A stretch of 53,793 nucleotides of DNA from UBA1388 sp964555515 (GCA_964555515.1 CAZKSJ010000005.1:1-53793); one strand, 5' to 3'; counted from the stretch's first letter, positions 35,370 through 43,941 are shown. Program-made: numbers and translations. Notes: generated from the sequence alone by a model not told the origin.

Positions 35370-35792
35370 ATGTCTCGTCCCCGGGTGTTAATTACTGGTG
35401 TGTTTGATGTGCTGCATGAGGAGCACGTTAAATTTTTGCTGGATGCAAAAAAACTTGGCACATTAATCGTGGCGATTGAGTCCGACGGGAGGGTAAGACA
35501 GCTCAAGGGGAATAATCGCCCGATCAATGCAGCGCCAGTGCGGATGCAGAACCTACTAGACCTTGGTATTGCCGATGAAGTGATCGTGCTGCCCAAACGT
35601 TTTGATCGTACCGCCGATCACAGGGCTTTTTTAAAGCTGATCCAGCCAGATATTTTGGCAGTGTCGTCTCACACCAGCCACATGCAAAAAAAAGCAAGGT
35701 TGATGAAAGAAATAGGTGGTAGAGTAGAGGTGGTTCGGCAACACAATCCCAATGTTTCTACCTCCAAATTGTTGGGTTTAGAAATTGATTGA
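35370..35792 (+). CDS. Cytidylyltransferase-like nucleotidyltransferase (RfaE2/TagD type)
   Basis: A 140-residue single-domain protein of the HxGH superfamily. VLITGVFDVLHEEHVKFLLD carries the active-site His16-x-x-His19 (HEEH for HxGH). ESDGRVRQLKGNNRPINAAP and VRMQNLLDLGIADEVIVLP fit the RfaE C-domain/glycerol-3-phosphate cytidylyltransferase/FAD synthetase group. The ISSTxI-like motif is NVSTSKLLGL. It would join a nucleotide to a sugar- or polyol-phosphate; the substrate cannot be told from sequence. TAGAGT 6 nt before the ATG is a weak leaderless -10. Confidence 0.8.
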   Translation: MSRPRVLITGVFDVLHEEHVKFLLDAKKLGTLIVAIESDGRVRQLKGNNRPINAAPVRMQNLLDLGIADEVIVLPKRFDRTADHRAFLKLIQPDILAVSSHTSHMQKKARLMKEIGGRVEVVRQHNPNVSTSKLLGLEID

Positions 35793-35828
35793 TCCGAGCC
35801 GCTCGTATAGCAATGCATAAGTAATAGT

Positions 35829-37241
35829 ATGGCAAAACCAAAAAGCGTTTTTGTTTGTCAGCAGTGTGGCTATGAGTACCCTAGGTGGGAGGGGCAGTGT
35901 AGTAATTGTGGAGCGTGGAATACGTTGGTGGAGGAAATTAAGAGCGCGGAAGTTGGTAAGACCAGTGCCTCACGCGGTCAATCGGTGAAAATTACCACGT
36001 TCCCAGAAGTGATGCGCGCCAGTGGGCCGCAAAAAAGGATCTCAACCGGGATCGCTGAGTTTGACCGGGTGTTGGGTGAGTCGGCTGGTGCGGCGGGCAT
36101 GGTTGAGGGTGCGGTGATGTTGATTGGCGGTGAGCCGGGAGTAGGTAAATCAACCTTGCTTACGCAAATGGCCATTAAGTCTCATTTTGAAAGTGTCTTG
36201 TATGTGGCAGGTGAAGAAAGCCCATCACAAATATCTCTTAGAATCAATCGAATATTAGATAAAGAACAACAAATATCCAAACTAAAAAATCCTCAAAAAA
36301 ATCGCGCTAAACTAGAAAATTTGAAATTTTTAAGTAGCACAAACGTTGACGCAGTTGTGGCCGCCATTGCTGAACACAAGCCAAAATTGGTGATTGTGGA
36401 CAGTATCCAGACTATGAAGACCGATGATTTGCGTGGGGCGGCGGGGAGTGTGGGGCAAGTGCGCGAGTCTGCAGAAAGATTGACGGAGGTGGCGAAGCGA
36501 CTGAACGTGCCATTGTTTTTGGTAGGTCACGTCACGAAAGAAGGGCAGTTGGCTGGTCCCAAAGTGCTTGAACACATTGTTGACTCAGTTTTGGAGCTGA
36601 CGGGTGAGCGGACGAGCGAATTACGACTATTGCGTGCGGTGAAGAACCGATTTGGAGCAACCGACGAGGTGGGAGTCTTCCAATTGACTGAGTTTGGGTT
36701 TGATTCGGTGACTAATCCAACTGAGCTATTTTTGGAGCACGCCGATCAACCAGTGCCAGGCTCGGTGACAGTGTGCGTGATGGAAGGCACCCGGCCGTTG
36801 TTGGTGGAGATCCAAGCTCTGGTGGTTCGTTCTCAGCTGGCAATGCCCAGGCGTGTGGGCAGGGGTGTTGATCTGGCTAAGATTCAAATTATTACCGCAG
36901 TATTGCAGAAATATTCCCGCATCCCCCTGAACAACTACGACGTGTTTGTGAGTTTGGCTGGCGGCTATGTAACAAAAGAGCCGAGTATTGATCTGGGCGT
37001 AGCGCTAGCGATTGCTAGTTCGATGGCAGGCAAAGCTTTAAAAGCCAATACCGTGTGCATTGGCGAAGTAGGGTTGCTGGGAGAAATAAGAGGAGTCAGT
37101 TTTTTGGAGCGGAGAATTAAGGAGGCGAAACGCCTTGGTTTTCATATAATTATCGCTAAGCCTCAGGATAAAAAGGTGGAAGCCGTGATTGGTAAGTACG
37201 GGCTGCGCCACTCCCGCTCTGAAGCGGATGCCCAAATTTAA
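35829..37241 (+). CDS. radA: DNA repair protein RadA
   Basis: A 470-residue RecA-like protein that drives branch migration of recombination intermediates. The N-terminal zinc finger has C10-x2-C13 and C24-x2-C27. Walker A is GGEPGVGKSTLLTQMA near 99. The RadA-specific KNRFG motif is in LRAVKNRFGATDEVGVFQLT. The C-terminal Lon-like domain shows YVTKEPSIDLGVALAIASSM and CIGEVGLLGEIRGV. The length is normal. CATAAG 7 nt before the ATG could be a leaderless -10. The 227-nt region after it, shared with the convergent DUF87 gene, has a short palindrome (AATCGGCCGATT) and no gene. Confidence 0.97.
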   Translation: MAKPKSVFVCQQCGYEYPRWEGQCSNCGAWNTLVEEIKSAEVGKTSASRGQSVKITTFPEVMRASGPQKRISTGIAEFDRVLGESAGAAGMVEGAVMLIGGEPGVGKSTLLTQMAIKSHFESVLYVAGEESPSQISLRINRILDKEQQISKLKNPQKNRAKLENLKFLSSTNVDAVVAAIAEHKPKLVIVDSIQTMKTDDLRGAAGSVGQVRESAERLTEVAKRLNVPLFLVGHVTKEGQLAGPKVLEHIVDSVLELTGERTSELRLLRAVKNRFGATDEVGVFQLTEFGFDSVTNPTELFLEHADQPVPGSVTVCVMEGTRPLLVEIQALVVRSQLAMPRRVGRGVDLAKIQIITAVLQKYSRIPLNNYDVFVSLAGGYVTKEPSIDLGVALAIASSMAGKALKANTVCIGEVGLLGEIRGVSFLERRIKEAKRLGFHIIIAKPQDKKVEAVIGKYGLRHSRSEADAQI

Positions 37242-37468
37242 ATGTCACCTAGCTTTAGTCGATGCGCCGTCGGTCACAACCCACTAACGTCTAGCCAATC
37301 GTTGATTGTGAACGATCGCTGGTAGTGTCACCAACCCAATCGGCCGATTTTCCGGTATTTGAAGCGGATGAATTTTTTTAGTTTGTGCGAACATAATCAG
37401 CAACCATCGATCGCGACCAACTCTTGTCGCTACTCTTCAACTAGAAAATTAACAACCAATCATTTTCT

Positions 37469-38976
37469 TCAAGATTTCTTGCTGGCGTAGCGCTCGCGGC
37501 TGACTTTAATCACTTTTTCCCGATTGTGATTGGAGCTCTTGGCTAGCGGCAAAGTTTCGCCAGGGAAGGGATCAGTAATGGTGTCATCAATTGCAATTTT
37601 GTTGATAATTTGGAACCTGCCCAGAGAAACCAACTCGTCGGGGGTATATTTGTTGTTGAATTCTCTGGTGAAGACTTGAGCGTCGTCGGCACCCATCACA
37701 AAACTGACCAAACTACCGCAGTTGCCAAAGATGGATTTTTGCACCTCTTCGGGAATTTGAGCGACGTATTGGTTGGCTAAAATCAGATTTAGTCGGTACT
37801 TGCGCGCCTCTGATAACACTTTGGTAAATGATTCCGTGGCAAAGTTTTGGAACTCGTCCACGTAAAGATAGAAATCGCGGCGCTTTTCCTCTGGTCTGTC
37901 CACTCTTGCCATGGCCGCCAATTGCAGTTTGGTGATCATCATCGCGCCGAGTAGGGCGGCATTGTCTTCACCCAATCTGCCTTGCGAAAGATTGATGAGC
38001 ATAATTTTCCCCGAGTCCATGGCCTGTTCGATGCTGAAAGAACTTTTGCGGGCATTGACCACATCCCGAATAATGGGCGAAGATACGAATTGGCCAACTT
38101 TATTCAAGATTGGAGCGGTGGCTTCGGTGCGTTGGCGCTCATGCATCGCGTCAAACTCGAACTCCCAAAATTTTCTTAAGATTTCGTCATCCAAATTTTC
38201 TAACACTTGTTGCCGGAAGCGAGCATTAGTGAGCAACTCCACAATGTCTGACAATCGAGCCTGATCGGTTTTAAGAAGAGTGAGTAGAGCATTGCGCAGA
38301 ATGTACTCCAAGCGCGGGCCCCAAGAATAACCATAGAGTTTTTTGAAAACAGCCACGATGCCAGAGGCAATTAGTTCGCGGTGCGCCACATTTTCCCCCT
38401 CAAACAAGTTAATTTTGACTGTTTTTTCGGGATCGGTGGGGTCAAAATAGATTACATCATTAATTCTGTGCGCTGGAATGTAATCGAGCAGGATGTTGAT
38501 TAGGTCGCCATGAGGATCAATCACGCATAAACCCTCATTATTCTTGAGATCATTAATCGCCATGTTGGCCAAGAGAGTGGATTTGCCGGTGCCAGTTTTA
38601 CCAATTACGTATTGATGGCGTCGTCGATCTGGTTTTGTTAAGCCATATACCACTGAGTGATTTTTATAAATCGTCCGGCCATAAACATTAATTGTGTTCT
38701 TTTCTTTGGCGGAAGAGGACTTTTCCAGGATTGGTAAGTTTTCTGGTGGTTCGCCTAGCAACTTGGTTCCCCAGGCTAAATTAGGAATTACAGCTTGCTC
38801 GGCAGTGGGTAAGTGGAACATCGAGGCCAACTCATCTAAAGAAAATAGCTGGCCGGCAAAACTTTGTTGGCGATTTTTCAGATTTCGCCAGAATTGACTT
38901 GACATGAGCTTCACCTTCTTGAGTTGTAGCTTGTTTCCTTGGGGATTATTGAGCGATTGATAGCTACGGCCAATTG
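37469..38976 (-). CDS. VirD4/TraG-like coupling ATPase (DUF87/type IV secretion DNA-binding), C-terminal part
   Basis: A RecA-like ATPase. Walker A is QYVIGKTGTGKSTLLANMAI and the ATPase core continues with GLCVIDPHGDLINILLDYIP. Walker B is FYLYVDEFQNF, followed by SEARKYRLNLILANQYVAQI as in VirD4/TraD proteins. No transmembrane helix is visible here. A GTG at 38914 can be read as a start, but the frame stays open for 20 more codons into the gap, with family-like sequence (SYQSLNNPQGNKLQLKK). I therefore read it as the C-terminal part of one gene whose N-terminus is at 39077-39276. It probably works with VirB4 (9404-11590). Confidence 0.88.
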
Positions 38977-39076
38977 NNNNNNNNNNNNNNNNNNNNNNNN
39001 NNNNNNNNNNNNNNNNNNNNNNNNNNNNNNNNNNNNNNNNNNNNNNNNNNNNNNNNNNNNNNNNNNNNNNNNNNNN
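38977..39076. other. Assembly gap (100 N) inside the DUF87-type ATPase gene
   Basis: Exactly 100 undefined bases. To keep the flanking coding frames together, the true length must be 2 modulo 3, while 100 is 1 modulo 3. The apparent stop at 38911 is therefore a placeholder artefact. Confidence 0.97.
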
Positions 39077-39276
39077 GTTGGTACGAAGCAGAGGAAGTAG
39101 ACCGTCTGTTGCCAGGCTAAAATTTCAAAGCTCAATTGTTCATGTTGGCCTAGTAAAAAATCCCACCAGTGATCGCGGAGCTTGGGCAAACCGGCAAAAA
39201 CTTGCGCCGCTGCCTCTGGGGTAAGCCGATTAGTGCGACCGATACGAATTTCCAGTAGTTGGTGAGTGGCAGTCAT
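39077..39276 (-). CDS. DUF87/VirD4-like ATPase, N-terminal part (before gap)
   Basis: Sixty-six codons from ATG 39276 to the gap: LLEIRIGRTNRLTPEAAAQV, then FAGLPKLRDHWWDFLLGQHE and LSFEILAWQQTVYFLCFVP. Long DUF87-type coupling ATPases of candidate phyla start this way (LLEIRIPR.N..TPEAAEQ.FA.L). After the gap this frame would stop at 38911, but the other frame continues into the ATPase, so the two pieces are most likely one gene. The missing middle may be far longer than 100 nt. Confidence 0.75.
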
Positions 39277-39461
39277 GCTCTGTTAAGTATAGCATTTTCA
39301 GAGTAGAGGCTCGAGATTGGCAGTTGCCCACATTGCCCACAGCCAATCCACAGCGTGATCTAATTGAGTACTAATGTGGAAAACTATCCAAATTACCTCA
39401 ATAATCAGTTTCCAATAATAAATATAAGATATAGCAATTTAGGCTTATCTAAAACTATAGG

Positions 39462-39491
39462 TTGACAAAAACCTCTCTCAATAGTTATACT
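39462..39491 (+). promoter_or_regulatory. Strong sigma-70-type promoter in the non-coding region
   Basis: A perfect TTGACA (39462-39467) lies 18 nt before TATACT (39486-39491). This is the best -35/-10 pair in the window beside that of rho. It predicts a start near 39498, about 390 nt before the next gene. Confidence 0.65.
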
Positions 39492-39497
39492 ACTGCC

Positions 39498-39660
39498 AAT
39501 TGTTTGACAAATTGAGAAGTTCTAGAGGAAATTTCGATGATTTCGTAACGATTTGTCAGCAAAGATGGATAGATTAAATGTACGGTTTTGGAGAAGGGGA
39601 CAAAGAAAGACAAAAAAAGCATCATTATCGCTGGACAGACCACGTATAACAATGCTTTTT
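39498..39660 (+). ncRNA. Candidate small structured RNA
   Basis: Downstream of the strong promoter, TGACAAAT (39505-39512) pairs perfectly with ATTTGTCA (39551-39558), enclosing a GAAAT/ATTTC hairpin. AAAAAGCAT (39614-39622) pairs with ATGCTTTTT (39652-39660), ending in a T-run like a terminator with a 29-nt apical region. No coding potential. It does not match tmRNA, 6S, SRP or RNase P RNA motifs that I know. The family is unknown and the boundaries are estimates. Confidence 0.4.
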
Positions 39661-39781
39661 CTTGAAGAGGTCCGCTTACTAAAAACGAACGCTCAAGTGT
39701 GTATACATTAACAGCACGGGTTCTGGATGTAAACTCAATCTATCTATTAGCAAATAACGACTAAGAGATCAAAAGGTATAA

Positions 39782-39836
39782 AGTGTTTCACGGAGGTTCG
39801 GCAGTTGGGCAGGCAGCCGAGCTTCCGTCAAACACT
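39782..39836 (+). promoter_or_regulatory. 21-bp stem-loop upstream of the sortase gene
   Basis: Arms 39782-39802 and 39816-39836 pair along 21 positions with one C-C mismatch and two G-U wobbles when transcribed on the plus strand, around a 13-nt loop. It is not followed by a T-run. It lies 51 nt before the sortase ATG and could be a regulatory leader, an RNA-processing site, or a terminator of the upstream RNA. Confidence 0.5.
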
Positions 39837-39887
39837 CTGTATCTGTTAAATCGGCCGAATTTACTCAAGTAATCTCGCCGTCTGCCA

Positions 39888-41180
39888 ATGAAAACCGCCA
39901 ACCCCCTGCAATCTAAACTTTTTCGCACCCAGTTACAACCTACTCGGGAAATTCTGCTGGGGCGGAGGAGCGTGGGTTTAATACATAAGTCGATTAATCA
40001 ACCCCAGTTGATCAACGACGCTAATGCGATCACTATTTTCCATGCACAAGAAAGCAACATTGCTGGTGAGATTGATGTGGCGGCGTATGTGGGTCGGAAC
40101 TTTCAGCCCGCTGCAGTAGCATTTACAATCGGTCGAGGCAAGCCCGCACTAGTTAGTGATGCCCAGCCACAGCCGACTGAGATTGGGAGAAGCGAGAATT
40201 CCGGCCAGCAGCAACCAAAGGGAGCAATTAGTTTAGTTGAAAAAGCCGAGCAACTAGACTTGATTTCTCATCCCAAGTGGCTAACCAAACCTTGGGATTT
40301 GAGTTTGAGCGGAGCGAATCCTGAAAACCAAACCAACCATGATCAGCTATCCACTTTGGATCAGCAACTAAACGACCGTCAGCGACTCTCAACATCAAGT
40401 CAGCAGGCAACACTGGTTCAATCATCAACGCCAGATCGACCACCAGCGCCAGATCAGCAAGTAACGCCAGATCAGCCAACCACATCCTTGGAACAATCAT
40501 CGCTGGCTCAGTCTGCAAATTCTAATCAACCGCCATCATCAAATTGGCCACCCAAACTCAGATCTGCTTGGCGTTCGAGTGCCCGATTGGCCGCAACCAT
40601 GATCATGATCATTGCTTTCACTATTGCGGCAGCAATCATTGTGCCGGAACTTTACTACACAATTTTTACTGGTAGCGCGGTGGAAGACGTGGCCAAACAA
40701 GCCCAAGAGCAGCAGTTGGCAGAGTCAAGGCAGCAGGTCAAACAACCATACCAACCTGTCAAGAACCCAGAGTTGCCTGAGGGGGCGTGGGTGAATATTC
40801 CCAGAATTGGTGTTTATTCAGAGCTAATTGCTTCGGAAAATCCCGCTGAAGCGTTGGATAAGGGAACTTGGTTGGTACCAGACTTTGGTCGACCAGGAGA
40901 TAGCTCGCAGCCCACTATCATTGCGGCTCACCGCTATGGTTGGGATTGGTGGTGGCAAAGCGATTACTGGAAGTACAATTCCTTTTATTTGTTGACTGAA
41001 ACTCAGCCTGGAGATAGGGTTGAGGTGATTTATGACCAAAGACGTTGGGTCTATGAAATTTATGACGCGGAAGAAGGAGAGTTGATCACCGACTATTCCG
41101 CCGATTTGATCTTGTATACTTGCAAACACTTGAATTCGCCCATTCGGCACTTCCGTTACGCTCGGGTGGTGGAGGTGTAG
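39888..41180 (+). CDS. Sortase with long disordered N-terminal region
   Basis: A 430-residue transpeptidase. Residues 1-230 are low complexity (Q, S, T, P). A membrane helix lies at about 235-257 (AATMIMIIAFTIAAAIIVPE). The sortase domain (about 280-430) has all three catalytic positions: TIIAAHRYG (His near 348), DLILYTCKHL (Cys near 411) and PIRHFRYARV (Arg near 422). The TLxTC motif reads LILYTC, closest to class E/F-like sortases. It would attach proteins to the cell surface. No LPxTG-type sorting signal was found on other proteins in the window. A structured non-coding region precedes it. Confidence 0.88.
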   Translation: MKTANPLQSKLFRTQLQPTREILLGRRSVGLIHKSINQPQLINDANAITIFHAQESNIAGEIDVAAYVGRNFQPAAVAFTIGRGKPALVSDAQPQPTEIGRSENSGQQQPKGAISLVEKAEQLDLISHPKWLTKPWDLSLSGANPENQTNHDQLSTLDQQLNDRQRLSTSSQQATLVQSSTPDRPPAPDQQVTPDQPTTSLEQSSLAQSANSNQPPSSNWPPKLRSAWRSSARLAATMIMIIAFTIAAAIIVPELYYTIFTGSAVEDVAKQAQEQQLAESRQQVKQPYQPVKNPELPEGAWVNIPRIGVYSELIASENPAEALDKGTWLVPDFGRPGDSSQPTIIAAHRYGWDWWWQSDYWKYNSFYLLTETQPGDRVEVIYDQRRWVYEIYDAEEGELITDYSADLILYTCKHLNSPIRHFRYARVVEV

Positions 41181-41240
41181 TTGGGTGGGGGAGGAAGTCA
41201 AACGCCAGTCATGATTTAGCTTGAAACAATTTAGATTGAG

Positions 41241-42278
41241 ATGATGAAAAATTTGGAAGAAAAACCACTGCACGAAAGAAAAGATACGTATTTTCCCTCA
41301 GTAGAGGTGGCACAGGTAGTTTGTGATATTGGCATGGAAAACGGCGATGTACATCGAGTTTGGCAAGAATTACTGGAACCATATCAGGGCATATGCTCAC
41401 TTGAGTATCAGGTAGAATTAAGGTCATCGTTAGATGATTTTGAACAAATACCAAGATTCAATCTGAAAAAGGACGGATACATAGGTGTTCATCAACCAAC
41501 TAGTCAGCTTGATATTATTTCTGCAGAATATGGGGAAAGATCGCTTGCTTTGAATTTGGCTAAAAAGGGGTTGGAATTAGCACACCACCTTGGTGCTGAT
41601 TACTACGTAGTTCATCCAACTACCAGCGACAATTGGGTTGATCGAGGGGGTCAACAACGCCAAGCACATCAATGGATTTTTGAGTTGTACAATTATGGAA
41701 AGTTGAAGAAACTCACCCCTCGAATATGTGTGGAAAATTTAGAGTATCCCAAATATCCCGCCACACTAGAGGAACTTCTGTATCTATTGTCTTACCTCAG
41801 CTCAGAGGGTATGGATGATGTTGGGCTTATTTTTGATGTTGCTCACCACTGGCACAACTATGTTCACTTGTTGCACCAAATTTCCCCCACATTATTGGTG
41901 TCCTCCAACCAATATGGAAAACTGTTAGAAGATCATTTGTCTCAAATTTCAACCAGATTTCCAAATAAACTATTTGGATATCATCTTGCCCAGGGTTATA
42001 TTGAGTGGGAATTTGATCAACACGTGACTCACGGATTACCTGGTTTATTCCATTCAGAGCTTGGGATTGGGACTGGGGTCAAGCCCACTAACTCAGGTGT
42101 TGAGTGGCTTGATCTAGAAGAAATACTGCGCGCGTTATGCACCCAGGCACAAGCAAACGGTGAGGAATCAGTTAAGATTTTATTGGAAGTTCATCATCAA
42201 CCGCCCGAAAAACTAATTGAAATTGCTCACGCCATAATTGCCTATTGGGCTCAATTGGAGGATGGTTATGCCAAATAA
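41241..42278 (+). CDS. Endonuclease IV/xylose isomerase-like TIM-barrel protein
   Basis: A 345-residue protein of the AP-endonuclease-2 superfamily. Eight of the nine metal ligands of endonuclease IV can be matched by eye: His84 (IGVHQP), His125 (VVHPTTSD), Glu165 (ICVENLEYP), Asp199 and His202 (FDVAHHWHN), His248 (GYHLAQG), His271 (HSELGIGTG, like HxxIGxG) and Glu316 (LLEVHH). The ligand equivalent to Asp229 is Leu269. It may be a three-metal AP endonuclease or a sugar isomerase/epimerase; sequence alone does not decide. It ends inside the next gene (11-nt overlap), so the two are translationally coupled. ATG 41244 is an alternative start, 7 nt after TTAGAT. Confidence 0.78.
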   Translation: MMKNLEEKPLHERKDTYFPSVEVAQVVCDIGMENGDVHRVWQELLEPYQGICSLEYQVELRSSLDDFEQIPRFNLKKDGYIGVHQPTSQLDIISAEYGERSLALNLAKKGLELAHHLGADYYVVHPTTSDNWVDRGGQQRQAHQWIFELYNYGKLKKLTPRICVENLEYPKYPATLEELLYLLSYLSSEGMDDVGLIFDVAHHWHNYVHLLHQISPTLLVSSNQYGKLLEDHLSQISTRFPNKLFGYHLAQGYIEWEFDQHVTHGLPGLFHSELGIGTGVKPTNSGVEWLDLEEILRALCTQAQANGEESVKILLEVHHQPPEKLIEIAHAIIAYWAQLEDGYAK

Positions 42279-43704
42279 ATATGAGGTTGCGCGGGAGTGG
42301 ATGGGAGACCCAATTGTGGAGTGGGCACTGCTGAATACACTGGGTATGCTACAGGGCGTAGAAATTCCGAAGAATGTTAATTTGCTCGATGATTCTGAAG
42401 AAAATCGATACGTTATGAGTCAGACAGTTAGAGCTTACAGCGTGGTTAGTAATACCGGAATTAATGATCAAAAACGGGGAAGATCGCCCGCCCGCTCAAT
42501 GCCCAATTGGGGACTGATGGGAGAACTCATCCAGAATCCCATTTCTGACATTGGCACGTCAATTAGACCGCGCTCATTAATAGAGTACGAGCAGGGAAAT
42601 TGGAAGCCTCAAGACATGCTGTGCTTTTTGGATGTTGAGTTGTTTGACAAGCATAATCCTGCGGAGGCTTTGGTAAATCAACTTGGTACCCTGAGAAGAA
42701 TAGAGCCAATTTTTGAAATAATCACTAAACTGCTGGACAGACTAAACATACCTCACATGAGTACTTTGACTGGCAGAGGTTACCATTTTTCATTTAGAGT
42801 TGATGGTAGTTCAGCTGCCATGGATGGGCTGATTGATATTGGTCGGTCAGTTGAGCCAGAGGTATTAGAGAGACACCAATTCGATCACCACCGCAACAAA
42901 AGGCAGTACCCAATCCACCCGACATTTGAAATGGCCTTTCGGGGAGCAACGATTTTACAACAATTTTTAGCCTTACAAATTCAAAGGGAATGTCGTGGAA
43001 CATCTTTGCACGTCACATTCTCTGATTTGGGTGATCGCGGCATCGCCATCGATAATACCACCATGCTACGTCATGCTGGCACAGCTAAAATAATGGTTTG
43101 TCCTGGATTCTGGATCAAGCCGCTGGTCAATCCAGATAAATACGGTGGGGAGGCAATAGTGAATAATACCCGCCTTATTACTCGACTACCAAGAGGCAAC
43201 AGTAATGTGGGACAAGTGAACAGGATTGAAGATTTGGTGGCTGCACGACAAAAAATTAATCGCGCTAAAAGATTGCTTGAAGAATTTGCGGTTGGAGTGC
43301 CAGACGCATCTCAGGGTATGCAAAAATTAATAGCAGATTATAAAAAGTCAGAACTCAAAAAATTACAGGATCAGCTCGACCAACATCATCAAATTGACGA
43401 GCAAGTGCGCTGGAACAGCACATATCGTAATTACTCTGGAATCACCCAAAACTATCCTGCAGTTACAGAGTTGATCCGTTATCCTAATCCTGCTTTGCTG
43501 CAACCAGAATCTTTGCGCTTTTTTGTAAATACTTTGGTTGACGCTGGCTGGCAACCAATTCACATCGTGGGATTATTAAGTGCAATCTATAACGACCCGA
43601 ACATTCAGTGGGGAAGAGGGTTTGAGCGTCATGATATCAAGGTAAGGCGGGCGTGGGGGTGGGTATTTATTATTTTGAGTCAAGCTTTGGTGAACGAAGT
43701 ATGA
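42268..43704 (+). CDS. Protein with archaeo-eukaryotic primase (AEP)-like motifs
   Basis: A 478-residue protein. MLCFLDVELFD (Asp122, Glu124) resembles AEP motif I (hhhDhD/E). STLTGRGYHFSF (Gly171, His173) resembles motif II (sGxGxH). GIAIDNTTMLRHAGTAKIM (Asp262) resembles motif III followed by the Arg-x-x-G segment of primases. Residues about 413-470 (LRFFVNTLVDAGWQPIHIVG, LLSAIYNDPNIQWGRGFERH) look like a helical PriCT-type tail. The middle has a charged coiled-coil-like stretch. GGAGG (42257-42261) lies 6 nt before ATG 42268 and decides the start; it lies within the upstream gene. The assignment is by eye, and a hypothetical protein is the safe alternative. Confidence 0.55.
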   Translation: MPNKYEVAREWMGDPIVEWALLNTLGMLQGVEIPKNVNLLDDSEENRYVMSQTVRAYSVVSNTGINDQKRGRSPARSMPNWGLMGELIQNPISDIGTSIRPRSLIEYEQGNWKPQDMLCFLDVELFDKHNPAEALVNQLGTLRRIEPIFEIITKLLDRLNIPHMSTLTGRGYHFSFRVDGSSAAMDGLIDIGRSVEPEVLERHQFDHHRNKRQYPIHPTFEMAFRGATILQQFLALQIQRECRGTSLHVTFSDLGDRGIAIDNTTMLRHAGTAKIMVCPGFWIKPLVNPDKYGGEAIVNNTRLITRLPRGNSNVGQVNRIEDLVAARQKINRAKRLLEEFAVGVPDASQGMQKLIADYKKSELKKLQDQLDQHHQIDEQVRWNSTYRNYSGITQNYPAVTELIRYPNPALLQPESLRFFVNTLVDAGWQPIHIVGLLSAIYNDPNIQWGRGFERHDIKVRRAWGWVFIILSQALVNEV

Positions 43705-43789
43705 GCAATTGGTCTGTGGGTCAAAGTCAGTCTAGTCCTGAAAAATGTGTTTTTCTCCCATTAATTTAATCTGGTTACAGTACATAAAT

Positions 43790-43818
43790 TTGACAATCGG
43801 CTGCTTATCTGGGATAAT
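43790..43818 (+). promoter_or_regulatory. rho promoter (TTGACA-N17-GATAAT)
   Basis: A perfect -35 TTGACA (43790-43795), a 17-nt spacer, and GATAAT (43813-43818). The leader is about 115 nt and contains a hairpin TTCAGA/TCTGAA (43828-43833 with 43842-43847), possibly linked to Rho autoregulation. Confidence 0.7.
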
Positions 43819-43941
43819 CTCGTAGATTTCAGACAAGCCGTTCTGAATGACATTTCGCTTTGAGTTTTGAAGATTACCGGTTAGTTCACCCAAAAAATGT
43901 TGCTTAGTTTTTCAGTTATTCATATTAGAGGATAAAGCTTT

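Larger units (their letters stand above)
39277..39887 (+). other. 611-nt non-coding region upstream of the sortase gene
   Basis: There is no frame over 60 codons on either strand. The region holds a strong promoter (39462-39491), a candidate structured RNA (about 39498-39660), a 21-bp stem-loop (39782-39836) and one isolated exact DnaA box (39375-39383, minus strand). The rest is AT-rich without further structure that I can see. Confidence 0.6.

Noticed and set aside
39375..39383. Second origin or regulatory DnaA box (TGTGGAAAA)
   Set aside because: An isolated exact match; about three are expected by chance across the window at even base composition.
39277..39887. tmRNA or tRNA in the non-coding region (GCA AAT AAC GAC TAA noticed as a tag-like frame)
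   Set aside because: No tRNA-like acceptor/T-arm, no pairing of 5' and 3' ends, and the tag would be only four residues.
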